Shown: piece after piece, positions 31,844-39,299 of the stretch | Layout: each line of letters starts with the position of its first letter | Position numbering within the stretch: position 1 is the first letter of the stretch | Source of the DNA: Gallionellaceae bacterium | GTDB lineage: Bacteria > Pseudomonadota > Gammaproteobacteria > Burkholderiales > Gallionellaceae | DNA: 44,475 nt | Assembly (NCBI GenBank): GCA_030834965.1 | Contig: JAUQWW010000063.1 | Coordinates: 1 to 44,475 of the forward strand | Direction: 5' to 3' | Notes under the pieces: generated by a model | The model's database searches: none | Told to the model about the DNA's origin: nothing | The model's input: the letters and a program-made list of their open reading frames with translations, nothing else | Position numbers and translations under genes: made by a program

Positions 31844-33619
31844 CTATTTTCCACGCATGAACATCGCGTCTAGCTCATTTAAAGTGATTTGGAACCACGT
31901 CGGGCGGCCGTGGTTGCATTGGCCGGCGCGCTCGGTACGTTCCATCTCGCGCAGGATGCCGTTCATTTCAGGAATCGTCAGTTGCTGGTTGGCGCGCACT
32001 GCGGAATGGCAGGCCAGTGTCGCGAGCAATTCGTTGCGCCGTTCGGTCAGCGCGCGGGTGGCGCCGAACTCGCGCAGTTCGTGCAGCACGTCGCGCGCGG
32101 CCGCTTCGGCGTGTGCTTGCCTGAGCATGGACGGCATGGCACGCACTGCAAGCGTGGTGGGTGAAAGGGGGGCGATATCGAAGCCGAGCCGCGCCAGCGC
32201 TTCCTGTGCTTCTTCTGCGGTGGCAATGTCCAGCGCATCGGCGGTGAAGCTCACCGGAATCAGCAGCGGCTGGATGGGCAACTGCTGCTCATCGAGAGCG
32301 GCTTTGAGCTTCTCATACACGATGCGCTCATGCGCGGCATGCATGTCCACCACGATCAGGCCCTGTTCGTTCTGCGCAAGAATGTAGATGCCGGAGAGTT
32401 GGGCGAGGGAATAGCCCAAAGGATTGATGGTTTCTTCCTCGCATCGCGCGCCCTGATCCTCAATGCTTGATCCTGGCTGCCCGGTTTGCGCTTCCCACAG
32501 GCGGTAGGCTGCCTGCTGTTGCGCGGCGCCAAGGGGCATGTTTTGTTGCTGGAAGCGGGGAGCCGGGGCATTTCCGGTGAAACTTCTCTCAGCTGTTTGT
32601 GGAGATGCCGGAATTGCCGCACTGTTTTCCGCCAGCGGCGCGCTCAATGCCTGCTGCAAGGTATGAAACACGAACTGGTGAATAGCCTGGCTTTCCCTGA
32701 AGCGCACTTCGCTCTTGGCTGGATGCACGTTCATGTCGACCTGCTCGGGCGGCAGTTCGAGGAACAGCACGAAGGCCGGATGGCGCTGGTGATGCAGGAT
32801 ATCTTGGTACGCCTGGCGCAGCGCATGCGCCAGGACCTTGTCGCGCACGAAGCGGCCATTCACGAAAAAATATTGCGCATCACGCGAGGCGCGCGAGTAG
32901 GCGGGTTGCGAGGCCATGCCGTACAGGTGCAGGTTTGCGGCTTGCCGATCTACGCTGACGGCGCCTTGCGCGAATTCGTCACCGAGCAGGGCGGCAATGC
33001 GCTGTTGCAGGGTGTGCGCAGGCAACTGCCACACCATGCGGTTGTTATGCTGCAGCGAAAATGCAACGTCCGGGCGCGACAGCGCGATGCGCTTGAAGGC
33101 TTCCTCGCAGTAGGCAAATTCGGTCGCTTCGGACTTGAGGAACTTGCGCCGTGCCGGGGTATTGAAATACAACTCGCGCATTTCCACGCTGGTGCCGTGC
33201 ACGTGGGCGGCAGGGGCGGCATCGCTCTGCGTGCCATCTACAGCCTGAATCTGCCAGGCATGGGCGTCTCCCGCGGTACGGCTCGTCAGCGTAACTTGTG
33301 CGACGGCTGCCATGCTGGCCAGCGCTTCGCCGCGAAATCCCATGCTGGAGACGCGCTGCAAGTCATTCAGCGAGGCTATCTTGCTGGTAGCGTGGCGCAT
33401 CAGCGCGAATGCCAACTCGTTCTGTGCAATGCCGCCACCGTTGTCGCGCACGCGCAGCAGTTTTGTCCCGCCGCCTTCCAGTAGTACCGCAATCTCGGTC
33501 GCGCCTGCATCCAGGCTGTTTTCCATCAGTTCTTTAAGCGCGGAAGCAGGACGTTCGATGACCTCGCCAGCGGCGATCTGGTTGATGAGCAGGTCAGGCA
33601 GAAGCTGGATGGTGGGCAT
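31844..33619 (-). CDS. mutL: DNA mismatch repair protein MutL with endonuclease motif
   Basis: 591 aa. GHKL ATPase: ELMENSLDAGAT, DNGGGI, RHATSKI and GFRGEALASM. A Pro/Gln-rich linker (about 320-400) leads to the dimerisation domain. That domain has DMHAAHERIVYE, which fits the DQHA(X)2E(X)4E nicking motif apart from one Q-to-M change, and QCNHGRPTW near the C-terminus, the second metal site. MutL here should therefore nick DNA itself, as in bacteria without MutH. First gene of the mutL-MFS-miaA unit. Confidence 0.95.
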   Translation of the reverse strand: MPTIQLLPDLLINQIAAGEVIERPASALKELMENSLDAGATEIAVLLEGGGTKLLRVRDNGGGIAQNELAFALMRHATSKIASLNDLQRVSSMGFRGEALASMAAVAQVTLTSRTAGDAHAWQIQAVDGTQSDAAPAAHVHGTSVEMRELYFNTPARRKFLKSEATEFAYCEEAFKRIALSRPDVAFSLQHNNRMVWQLPAHTLQQRIAALLGDEFAQGAVSVDRQAANLHLYGMASQPAYSRASRDAQYFFVNGRFVRDKVLAHALRQAYQDILHHQRHPAFVLFLELPPEQVDMNVHPAKSEVRFRESQAIHQFVFHTLQQALSAPLAENSAAIPASPQTAERSFTGNAPAPRFQQQNMPLGAAQQQAAYRLWEAQTGQPGSSIEDQGARCEEETINPLGYSLAQLSGIYILAQNEQGLIVVDMHAAHERIVYEKLKAALDEQQLPIQPLLIPVSFTADALDIATAEEAQEALARLGFDIAPLSPTTLAVRAMPSMLRQAHAEAAARDVLHELREFGATRALTERRNELLATLACHSAVRANQQLTIPEMNGILREMERTERAGQCNHGRPTWFQITLNELDAMFMRGK

Positions 33620-33952
33620 GAATGGCGATGATGAATAAGCAGCGCTGCATTATAACGGACGTGACGGATTGGTTTGCTGCGCAGTATGCAAGCGGATTTA
33701 CAAGGTCTATTGATAACAAGTTGTTTTGTTAGTGTAAATCAGCGTGCCATCGTATGTCGCCCCGCTGTTGCCAAGGTCGGGGAAAGTACCCAAATTGGCG
33801 AATTGACGCATTTTTCCGCCTCTAATCATGATTTGAGCAAGGGGTAAAGTCGCTACTGTTGGTCACTTTTCCAGATTGTTTGATGGAAAAAAATCTAAGT
33901 CAGGGTTGCACGGTTTGTTTATCCAATATAAGCGCACCAACCGGGAGGAGAA
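33620..33952 (+). other. Intergenic region between mutL and rpfF
   Basis: 333 bases between divergent genes with no credible ORF. It holds a small AT-rich dyad (AACAAGTTGTT near 33716). A weak promoter candidate for rpfF is TTGCAC at 33906-33911 with TATAAG at 33927-33932 (15-base spacing, shorter than ideal). A strong ribosome site GGGAGGAG lies at 33943-33950. A stretch near 33783 only loosely resembles the 19-bp PEP-CTERM element. Confidence 0.4.
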
Positions 33953-34942
33953 ATGGGAATAATTGAAATTGTGTCCAGCATGCCGAATCCGTTGGAACTC
34001 GAATACTCACAATTAAACACGCGCTTTGATCCGGAACAAGGTATCTCTTGGGTACGGATGAATCCGCAGGCAATACCCTGCTTTAACCAGGAATTGTTGA
34101 GTGAATTGCGGCAATACCATCAGTCTATCGAGGACTGTAAAGGAAAAATATGGGCTGCTGGCAATTTGCACCCAATTCGCTACACAGTTCTTGCTTCTGA
34201 AATCCCCGGCGTTTTTAATCTGGGTGGACAACTGGCATTGTTCAGAGAGTTGATCAGAAGCGGAAACCGTAAATCTTTGATGCATTACGCAACAATGTGC
34301 ATTGATGCAATGGCATCCAGAATCAGACATTGCGATCTGCCGCTGACGACAATTTCCCTGGTTCAGGGTGATGCGTTGGGCGGCGGGTTCGAAGCGGCAT
34401 TAACCAGCGATATCATTATCGCCGAGCGCAGCAGTAAAATGGGGTTCCCGGAAATTCTGTTCAATCTGTTTCCCGGCATGGGCGCTTACAGCTTGCTGGC
34501 CAGGAAAATCGGTTCTGCTCAGGCCGAGAAGATGATCCTCAACGGGAATATCTATAGTGCAAAATCTCTTCATGAGCTTGGGGTGGTTGATGTGCTCGTG
34601 GAAGATGGCGAAGGGGAGAGTGCGGTATACGACTACGTCAGAAGGAAAGCTCGGTATGCCAATGGGTATCTGGCCGTACAGAGGGCACGGCAGCGGTTTA
34701 ACCCGGTCACATACCAGGAATTAATGGATATCACGACCATCTGGGTCGATGCAGCGTTGCAGCTCGGGGAGAAAGATCTCAAGGTCATGGATCGCTTCGT
34801 ACGCTCGCAGCAGAAGCTGTTTGGGCACAATGATAACAATCAAGGACAGCCATCCAACCCAATATTGCAGGAATTAGAGGGGCCGCGCATGTATTGGGGT
34901 GGACCTGAAAGAAGGAAAGTCCCCCGGGTCCACCACGCCTGA
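33953..34942 (+). CDS. rpfF: DSF synthase (RpfF-type crotonase)
   Basis: 329 aa crotonase-fold enzyme, longer than ordinary enoyl-CoA hydratases. Oxyanion loop and catalytic residues: Glu147 in GDALGGGFEAAL and Glu167 in MGFPEILFNLFPGMGAY. The 20-residue spacing equals that of the two catalytic glutamates of Xanthomonas RpfF (E141/E161), which dehydrate 3-hydroxyacyl-ACP and then release the cis-2-unsaturated fatty acid signal. AGNLHPIRYTVLASEIPGVFNLGGQLALF is also RpfF-like. It is convergent with an rpfC-rpfG pair, the arrangement seen in Xanthomonas. The exact DSF chain cannot be predicted. The C-terminal tail (about 295-329) is polar and probably disordered. Confidence 0.88.
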   Translation: MGIIEIVSSMPNPLELEYSQLNTRFDPEQGISWVRMNPQAIPCFNQELLSELRQYHQSIEDCKGKIWAAGNLHPIRYTVLASEIPGVFNLGGQLALFRELIRSGNRKSLMHYATMCIDAMASRIRHCDLPLTTISLVQGDALGGGFEAALTSDIIIAERSSKMGFPEILFNLFPGMGAYSLLARKIGSAQAEKMILNGNIYSAKSLHELGVVDVLVEDGEGESAVYDYVRRKARYANGYLAVQRARQRFNPVTYQELMDITTIWVDAALQLGEKDLKVMDRFVRSQQKLFGHNDNNQGQPSNPILQELEGPRMYWGGPERRKVPRVHHA

Positions 34943-34956
34943 GTTAACGATGGCGT

Positions 34957-37482
34957 TCATTGCTGTGCCAAGGTCTTTCGAGGTGATTCCAGATAGCTGA
35001 CTAATGCAAGGCGGCTGGATTTGAAACTGTCCGCCGCCTTGTTCAATAGGCTGCTGGCAGAATCCTGAAGACCGGCATCGTCAAGCTGTAATATTTCACG
35101 GCATATCTGGAACAGCGCATCTGCACCCACATTGCCTGCACTCCCCTTCAGGGTGTGGGCAAGTTCCTTGAATGTACTGTATTCGTGGTTGAGCAGTGCT
35201 GTCCTCATGGTTTCAAGAAGGGGCTCACTCTCCGAGATAAAACCTTGTATGACGGTTCCTACAAAATCGCTTCCGCCGCCCAGTGATTCCAGGCGACGCA
35301 AGGTGTTCTCATTGAGCAACGCCGTATCGCCGACCTTTGCCGCCGAGGAGAAATTTGCAGTCTCTGGTGAATTTGCTTTCTTGTGGCCTGCGGTAAGTTG
35401 CGCAACGGTATCGAGCAATGAGATTGCATCAATGGGCTTGGTAAGAAAGGCATCGATTCCCGCTTCTTCGCACTCGCGCCGCGCTTCAGTTGTTGCGTTG
35501 GCTGTCAAAATAATGATCGGCATGCGGGGTTCATGGCCAGCCATTACGCGGTAGATTTTTGTGGCTTCCAGGCCACCCAGGTTGGGCATATACATGTCAA
35601 GAATCGCCAGGTCATATTGCTGGTTTTCCAAGTGATCCAGTGCCTGCTCACCATTTTCCACCAAATCAACCCGATGTCCGCCACGCTCCAGTATTTTTGA
35701 GATGATCTTGCGATTCGTTCCATTATCGTCGGCGACCAGAATGTCGAGCATGCGCCTTTCCTGGTTGCGGCGTTCATAGTGTTCCCTCAAAGAAATGACA
35801 TCGGCTGCCGGTCGTGTCGCCATGACTCCGTGGAGCGCATTGAACAGCAGCGTCTTGTCCACCGGAGTTTGCAGTAGACAGGAGTACCCCATTTCGAGCA
35901 GTTCTTCTTTGGTGTTTTTTTGAAGGTCAGGGTCAATCAGGATCAGCGAGACATTATTTTGAGAAAATTCCTTCCATACATGGGTGGCAAATTCCTTTGC
36001 ATCCACACCTATCGTCTGCGGGGTGCACAGAACGGTAAGGGCATGTTGCTGAGTAGATTGCATTTGGACAAGACGCGAAAAAAATTGGGCCAATGATGTG
36101 GCATGCTCGAACCCGATCCCCCATCCGGCCAGATGATAAGCGAGGGTGATTCTTTCTGCGGAATCTATGCCTATCCCCATCACTTGCATCTGTTCAAGCG
36201 CAGGCATGGCGTCAGCAATATGGCTTTCAGGCTGTATTTCAAATGGAAGCTCAAACCAGAAGACACTTCCGATGCCCACTCCGCTGTATAAGCCCATCCG
36301 GCCGCCCATAAATTCGACGAGCTGTTTGGAAATGGTGGTGCCCAGGCCTGTTCCGCCATATTTGCTCGAAATGGATGCGTTTGCCTGTGCAAAGCTTTCA
36401 AAAATTGCCTGCTGCGATTCGGGCGCAATGCCGATGCCGGTGTCGATGACTTCAAACTTGAGGAGTGTGTTTGTCTTGCCTTGGTTGAGTGTGCTCACGC
36501 GCAATTCCACCATGCCTTTGTCGGTGAACTTGATTGCATTACCGACCAGATTGATGACGATTTGCCGCAGGTGCAAAGCATCCCCACACAGCTGGAAACA
36601 GGTTTCAGGCGAAAAATGGGCAACCAGGCGCAGCCCCTTTTTTTCTGCTTGCGGTGAAAACATATCCACCGTGCTGTTGATCAGGCTGTGCAAATCGAAA
36701 TCCACCGTTTCGGCAACGAGCTTTCCACTTTCTATTTTAGAAAGGTCCAGCACATTCTCGATGAGTTTGAGCAGCATCTGTCCTGAGTTTCTCAACGTAT
36801 GGATCAGATCTTGTTGTTCTTTATTTAATGGGGTTTCAAGAATCAAGTCGCTTGCCCCGATTACGCCGTTTAATGGGGTGCGCATTTCGTGGCTCATGTT
36901 GGCAAGAAACTGACTTTTTGCCTTGTTGGCCTCTTCAGCATGTATGACCGCCTGATTCAGGCGTTCCAATAACCTATATATGTAAAGGGGGATCAGCACC
37001 AGGGTGAGCATCAATCCTATTGCCTGGGTAGTATGTGCCGACCAGTAATCATTTAGCAGGATTACCCCACTGAATCCAAGCACGCTTAATATTTGCGATC
37101 GGATGAGCGACTGGGTGCCATATCGAATGCCGTTTCCTACAATGACCCAAAGGTAAATACCAAAGAGGAGCGTACCCGTTTCCCCGGTTATGATCATGAC
37201 CGATGTAACTGCACCCAGGTCGGCGACCATCGCCAGCAATAGTCTATTTTTGGAAGGTTGATTGTTGCGGAAAATAGCATGTGCCAACAGGGCAGAAAAA
37301 GCCAAAAACCCGCTGGAAAAGATGAGGGCGGACTTATGAGCCTGATGGTTTAAGTCTGTATAAAAGGTACTCAGAAAGTAAACGAGAATTATCAGTGCAA
37401 AGGCAACTCGGAGCAAAGCCTGCTCTTGCTCGCTGTTAATTTTTTGGAACTGCTGAGATAGAGACCCTAATTTTTGAAACAT
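34957..37482 (-). CDS. rpfC: DSF sensor hybrid histidine kinase (RpfC-type)
   Basis: 841 aa. A short cytoplasmic N-terminus (about 22 residues) precedes five membrane helices (about 23-170). DHp domain: His198 in NMSHEMRTPLNGVIG, the same residue number as the phosphorylated His of Xanthomonas RpfC. HATPase: NLVGNAIKFTD, DTGIGIAPES and GGTGLGTTIS. A degenerate receiver-like stretch (about 425-560) comes next, then a true receiver with Asp629 in ILDMYMPNLGG, and an HPt domain with His776 in AHTLKGSAGNVG. This is a complete phosphorelay for passing the DSF signal to RpfG. Stop codons of rpfF and rpfC are 14 bases apart, convergent. Confidence 0.87.
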   Translation of the reverse strand: MFQKLGSLSQQFQKINSEQEQALLRVAFALIILVYFLSTFYTDLNHQAHKSALIFSSGFLAFSALLAHAIFRNNQPSKNRLLLAMVADLGAVTSVMIITGETGTLLFGIYLWVIVGNGIRYGTQSLIRSQILSVLGFSGVILLNDYWSAHTTQAIGLMLTLVLIPLYIYRLLERLNQAVIHAEEANKAKSQFLANMSHEMRTPLNGVIGASDLILETPLNKEQQDLIHTLRNSGQMLLKLIENVLDLSKIESGKLVAETVDFDLHSLINSTVDMFSPQAEKKGLRLVAHFSPETCFQLCGDALHLRQIVINLVGNAIKFTDKGMVELRVSTLNQGKTNTLLKFEVIDTGIGIAPESQQAIFESFAQANASISSKYGGTGLGTTISKQLVEFMGGRMGLYSGVGIGSVFWFELPFEIQPESHIADAMPALEQMQVMGIGIDSAERITLAYHLAGWGIGFEHATSLAQFFSRLVQMQSTQQHALTVLCTPQTIGVDAKEFATHVWKEFSQNNVSLILIDPDLQKNTKEELLEMGYSCLLQTPVDKTLLFNALHGVMATRPAADVISLREHYERRNQERRMLDILVADDNGTNRKIISKILERGGHRVDLVENGEQALDHLENQQYDLAILDMYMPNLGGLEATKIYRVMAGHEPRMPIIILTANATTEARRECEEAGIDAFLTKPIDAISLLDTVAQLTAGHKKANSPETANFSSAAKVGDTALLNENTLRRLESLGGGSDFVGTVIQGFISESEPLLETMRTALLNHEYSTFKELAHTLKGSAGNVGADALFQICREILQLDDAGLQDSASSLLNKAADSFKSSRLALVSYLESPRKTLAQQ

Positions 37483-37491
37483 GGCGGACCT

Positions 37492-38595
37492 TTATCTGGA
37501 TTGCGGATTGGGCGGGTCAAGAAGCTGCAGTTGTATGAGAGCCGCCTGGCTACGCTGGGAAATAAATGCATCGACACACTCGGGGTCGAAATGAGCGCCT
37601 TTATTTGCGGTCAGGAATAGCTCTGCATCTTCGTTTGACCAGGCTTTCTTGTAGGGGCGAGTCGAGGTGAGTGCATCATAGACATCGGCAACGGCGACGA
37701 TGCGCGCCTCCAATGGGATCGTCTTCCCCTTTAATCCGCCCGGATAGCCGCTGCCATCAAATTTTTCATGATGCCTCAACGCGATTTCCGCGCCCAGACT
37801 CAGGTACTTTGAGGGGCTGGGCCTATGTTGAAGAATCCGGAAGCCTATCGTGGCGTGATTTTTCATGATGGCAAATTCTTCTGCGGTCAGCCTCGATTGC
37901 TTGAGGAGAATGTGGTCGGGAATGCCGATTTTGCCGATGTCATGCATGGGGGCCGCAGTCTCGATCAGGTCGCATCTCTCCTGTGGCAGCCCGAGCGTTT
38001 CTGCGATCAGGCGCGAATATCTGGCCATGCGAAAAATATGGTTTCCGGTATCCGCATCGCGGTGCTCCCCTGCTTTTGCCAGCGTCAGCAGAGTTTCCTT
38101 TTCTCTTTCTGTGATCTGCTCTGTTGCATTGGCAACCTCTTTTTGCAGAGATAGCGACCGGCCCAGAATGATTTTCTGCTGCATGCGCAGCGTAATCATG
38201 TTGCGGCATCGTGCCCTGCATTCGTAAGGATCGATGGGTTTATTGATGAAATCGGATGCGCCCGCATCCAGCACCTTGTACCGGATATTGCGCTCTTCCA
38301 TGGATGTGATGACGACTATGGGCACCCCATCGAGAAATGATATGTTCCGAATTTGCTGGACGACTTCCAGGCCGGTCATGCCGCTCATCATGTAGTCAAC
38401 CAGGATCAGGTCCGGGTGATTCATCCTGATCCATGCCATCGCCTCTATGGGGCTGGCAAAGGACCTTACGATGATGTTTTCCTGGATACTCCGTACGACC
38501 CTGTCCAGTATGGTTCTGCTGGTGAACTCATCATCGATGACCACAACGGTCGGTACGGCATCCCCCAAATTTTGCTCAATGACTTCAAATGTCAT
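37492..38595 (-). CDS. rpfG: HD-GYP response regulator, c-di-GMP phosphodiesterase (RpfG-type)
   Basis: 367 aa. Receiver with Asp67 (LILVDYMMSG) and a KP motif (NKPIDP). HD-GYP domain: HRDADTGNHIFRMARYS, catalytic MHDIGKIGIPD with His218-Asp219, HHEKFDGSGYPGGLKG at 275-290, and DVYDALTSTRPYK. All metal ligands that I can check are present, so it should hydrolyse c-di-GMP. Receiver plus HD-GYP is the RpfG architecture. First gene of the rpfG-rpfC operon (9-base gap). Its leader is about 300 bases or more and contains a structured RNA at 38800-38881. Confidence 0.9.
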   Translation of the reverse strand: MTFEVIEQNLGDAVPTVVVIDDEFTSRTILDRVVRSIQENIIVRSFASPIEAMAWIRMNHPDLILVDYMMSGMTGLEVVQQIRNISFLDGVPIVVITSMEERNIRYKVLDAGASDFINKPIDPYECRARCRNMITLRMQQKIILGRSLSLQKEVANATEQITEREKETLLTLAKAGEHRDADTGNHIFRMARYSRLIAETLGLPQERCDLIETAAPMHDIGKIGIPDHILLKQSRLTAEEFAIMKNHATIGFRILQHRPSPSKYLSLGAEIALRHHEKFDGSGYPGGLKGKTIPLEARIVAVADVYDALTSTRPYKKAWSNEDAELFLTANKGAHFDPECVDAFISQRSQAALIQLQLLDPPNPQSR

Positions 38596-38770
38596 TACAA
38601 ATTTCCCTTGTGCACAATACAGAGCATCGGTACATGAATGGCCGTATTTTCAGGAACAAATTCTTTTTTTACGGAGGAGACACGTATAGCTTTTTATAAA
38701 GTCAGGTTAATCCCGGGTAATCCATTAGGAGAAATTTGAATTATTATTTTTGGAGTGGAGTGGTTACGCG

Positions 38771-38799
38771 CACAGATGATCATCTGTGTCGTAGACACA
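38771..38799 (-). promoter_or_regulatory. Two mutually exclusive hairpins downstream of the GEMM-like RNA
   Basis: CACAGATGATCATCTGTG at 38771-38788 is a perfect 18-bp palindrome. TGTGTC-GTA-GACACA at 38785-38799 is a 6-bp stem that shares four bases with it, so only one can form at a time. Both follow the structured RNA in the rpfG leader, where an expression platform would be expected. The palindrome could instead be a protein-binding operator. Confidence 0.5.
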
Positions 38800-38881
38800 C
38801 CACCATAGTTACCCTTATGGCCGGTAACTTTGCGCCCTTGCCTTGTTAGCAGGTTTGCCAAGTTCATGCAGGTTATGGAGG
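38800..38881 (-). ncRNA. Structured RNA in the rpfG leader, candidate c-di-GMP-I (GEMM-like) riboswitch
   Basis: Read on the minus strand, GGCAAACC (38859-38852) is followed 14 bases later by GGGCGCAAAG (38837-38828), the order and approximate spacing of two conserved blocks of GEMM-I riboswitches (GGCAAACC, about 12 bases, GGGACGCAAAG). I can draw three stems. P1 pairs 38874-38881 with 38800-38807 (7 of 8 pairs). P2 is CCUGC with GCAAGG around one bulged A. P3 is AGUUACC with GGUAACU. Against the call: the base matching the ligand-stacking A47 reads G, and the P2 loop is not a GNRA tetraloop. It may be a variant or a look-alike. Confidence 0.38.
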
Positions 38882-39207
38882 GCGCTGAATAGGGTCAATG
38901 CTTATGGGACGAGTGGTCTGATTCGCCGGATGAGCGGTAAATCAGATAAATGGAGGGGGTCAAGAATTGGGCTCATCCCGCGTTTTCCTTCAATTTTTGT
39001 CAAATCAAGTGGCACGATTCCTTGGGTGAAACGAGCAGAGGAAGAAAGTTTCCGCGATGGCGGGGCGGCATGATCAGCGATGTAGTTGTCCAAAAAATTT
39101 TGCGGCCTCAGGGCGCATCCCTGTTTTCCAGTCTGGCGCCAGCTTGCACCCCGCCAGATTCATGTCTGGAGCCAATCTGTAGCCTGATTTCATCTTGCCG
39201 GCGAGGC

Positions 39208-39228
39208 GGTGCGACAATATGTCGCACC
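39208..39228. repeat. 9-bp perfect dyad GGTGCGACA / TGTCGCACC
   Basis: A short palindrome with a 3-base loop, 71 bases before the receptor gene's ATG. The same core GTGCGACA / TGTCGCA recurs in the hairpins at 43482-43592, on the other side of the receptor-propeller-redoxin module. Confidence 0.65.
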
Positions 39229-39299
39229 TCATTAGTGCAAATCATCCCTGATAATCGCATGCTTTTTAAAATAATTATTCATCATTCAGGGGGAGAGGA

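Larger units (their letters stand above)
38596..39299. other. 704-base intergenic region between rpfG and the TonB receptor gene
   Basis: Divergent genes on both sides; the small ORFs in it have no ribosome site or family resemblance. Contents, left to right: rpfG leader, an 18-bp palindrome (38771-38788), an overlapping hairpin (38785-38799), the GEMM-like RNA on the minus strand (38800-38881), about 320 bases with no clear signal, a 9-bp dyad (39208-39228), and an AT-rich stretch before the strong GGGGGAGAGGA ribosome site of the receptor gene. No confident Fur box or cobalamin riboswitch is seen. Confidence 0.5.

Noticed and set aside
33780-33800. Third copy of the 19-bp PEP-CTERM element upstream of rpfF
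   Set aside because: AAAGTACCCAAATTGG needs insertions to align with AAAGTCCAATTG; too weak to claim.
39240-39295. Fur box or cobalamin riboswitch before the TonB receptor
   Set aside because: The AT-rich stretch matches the Fur consensus poorly, and no B12-box (AGCCAGGAGACC-like) is present on the plus strand.
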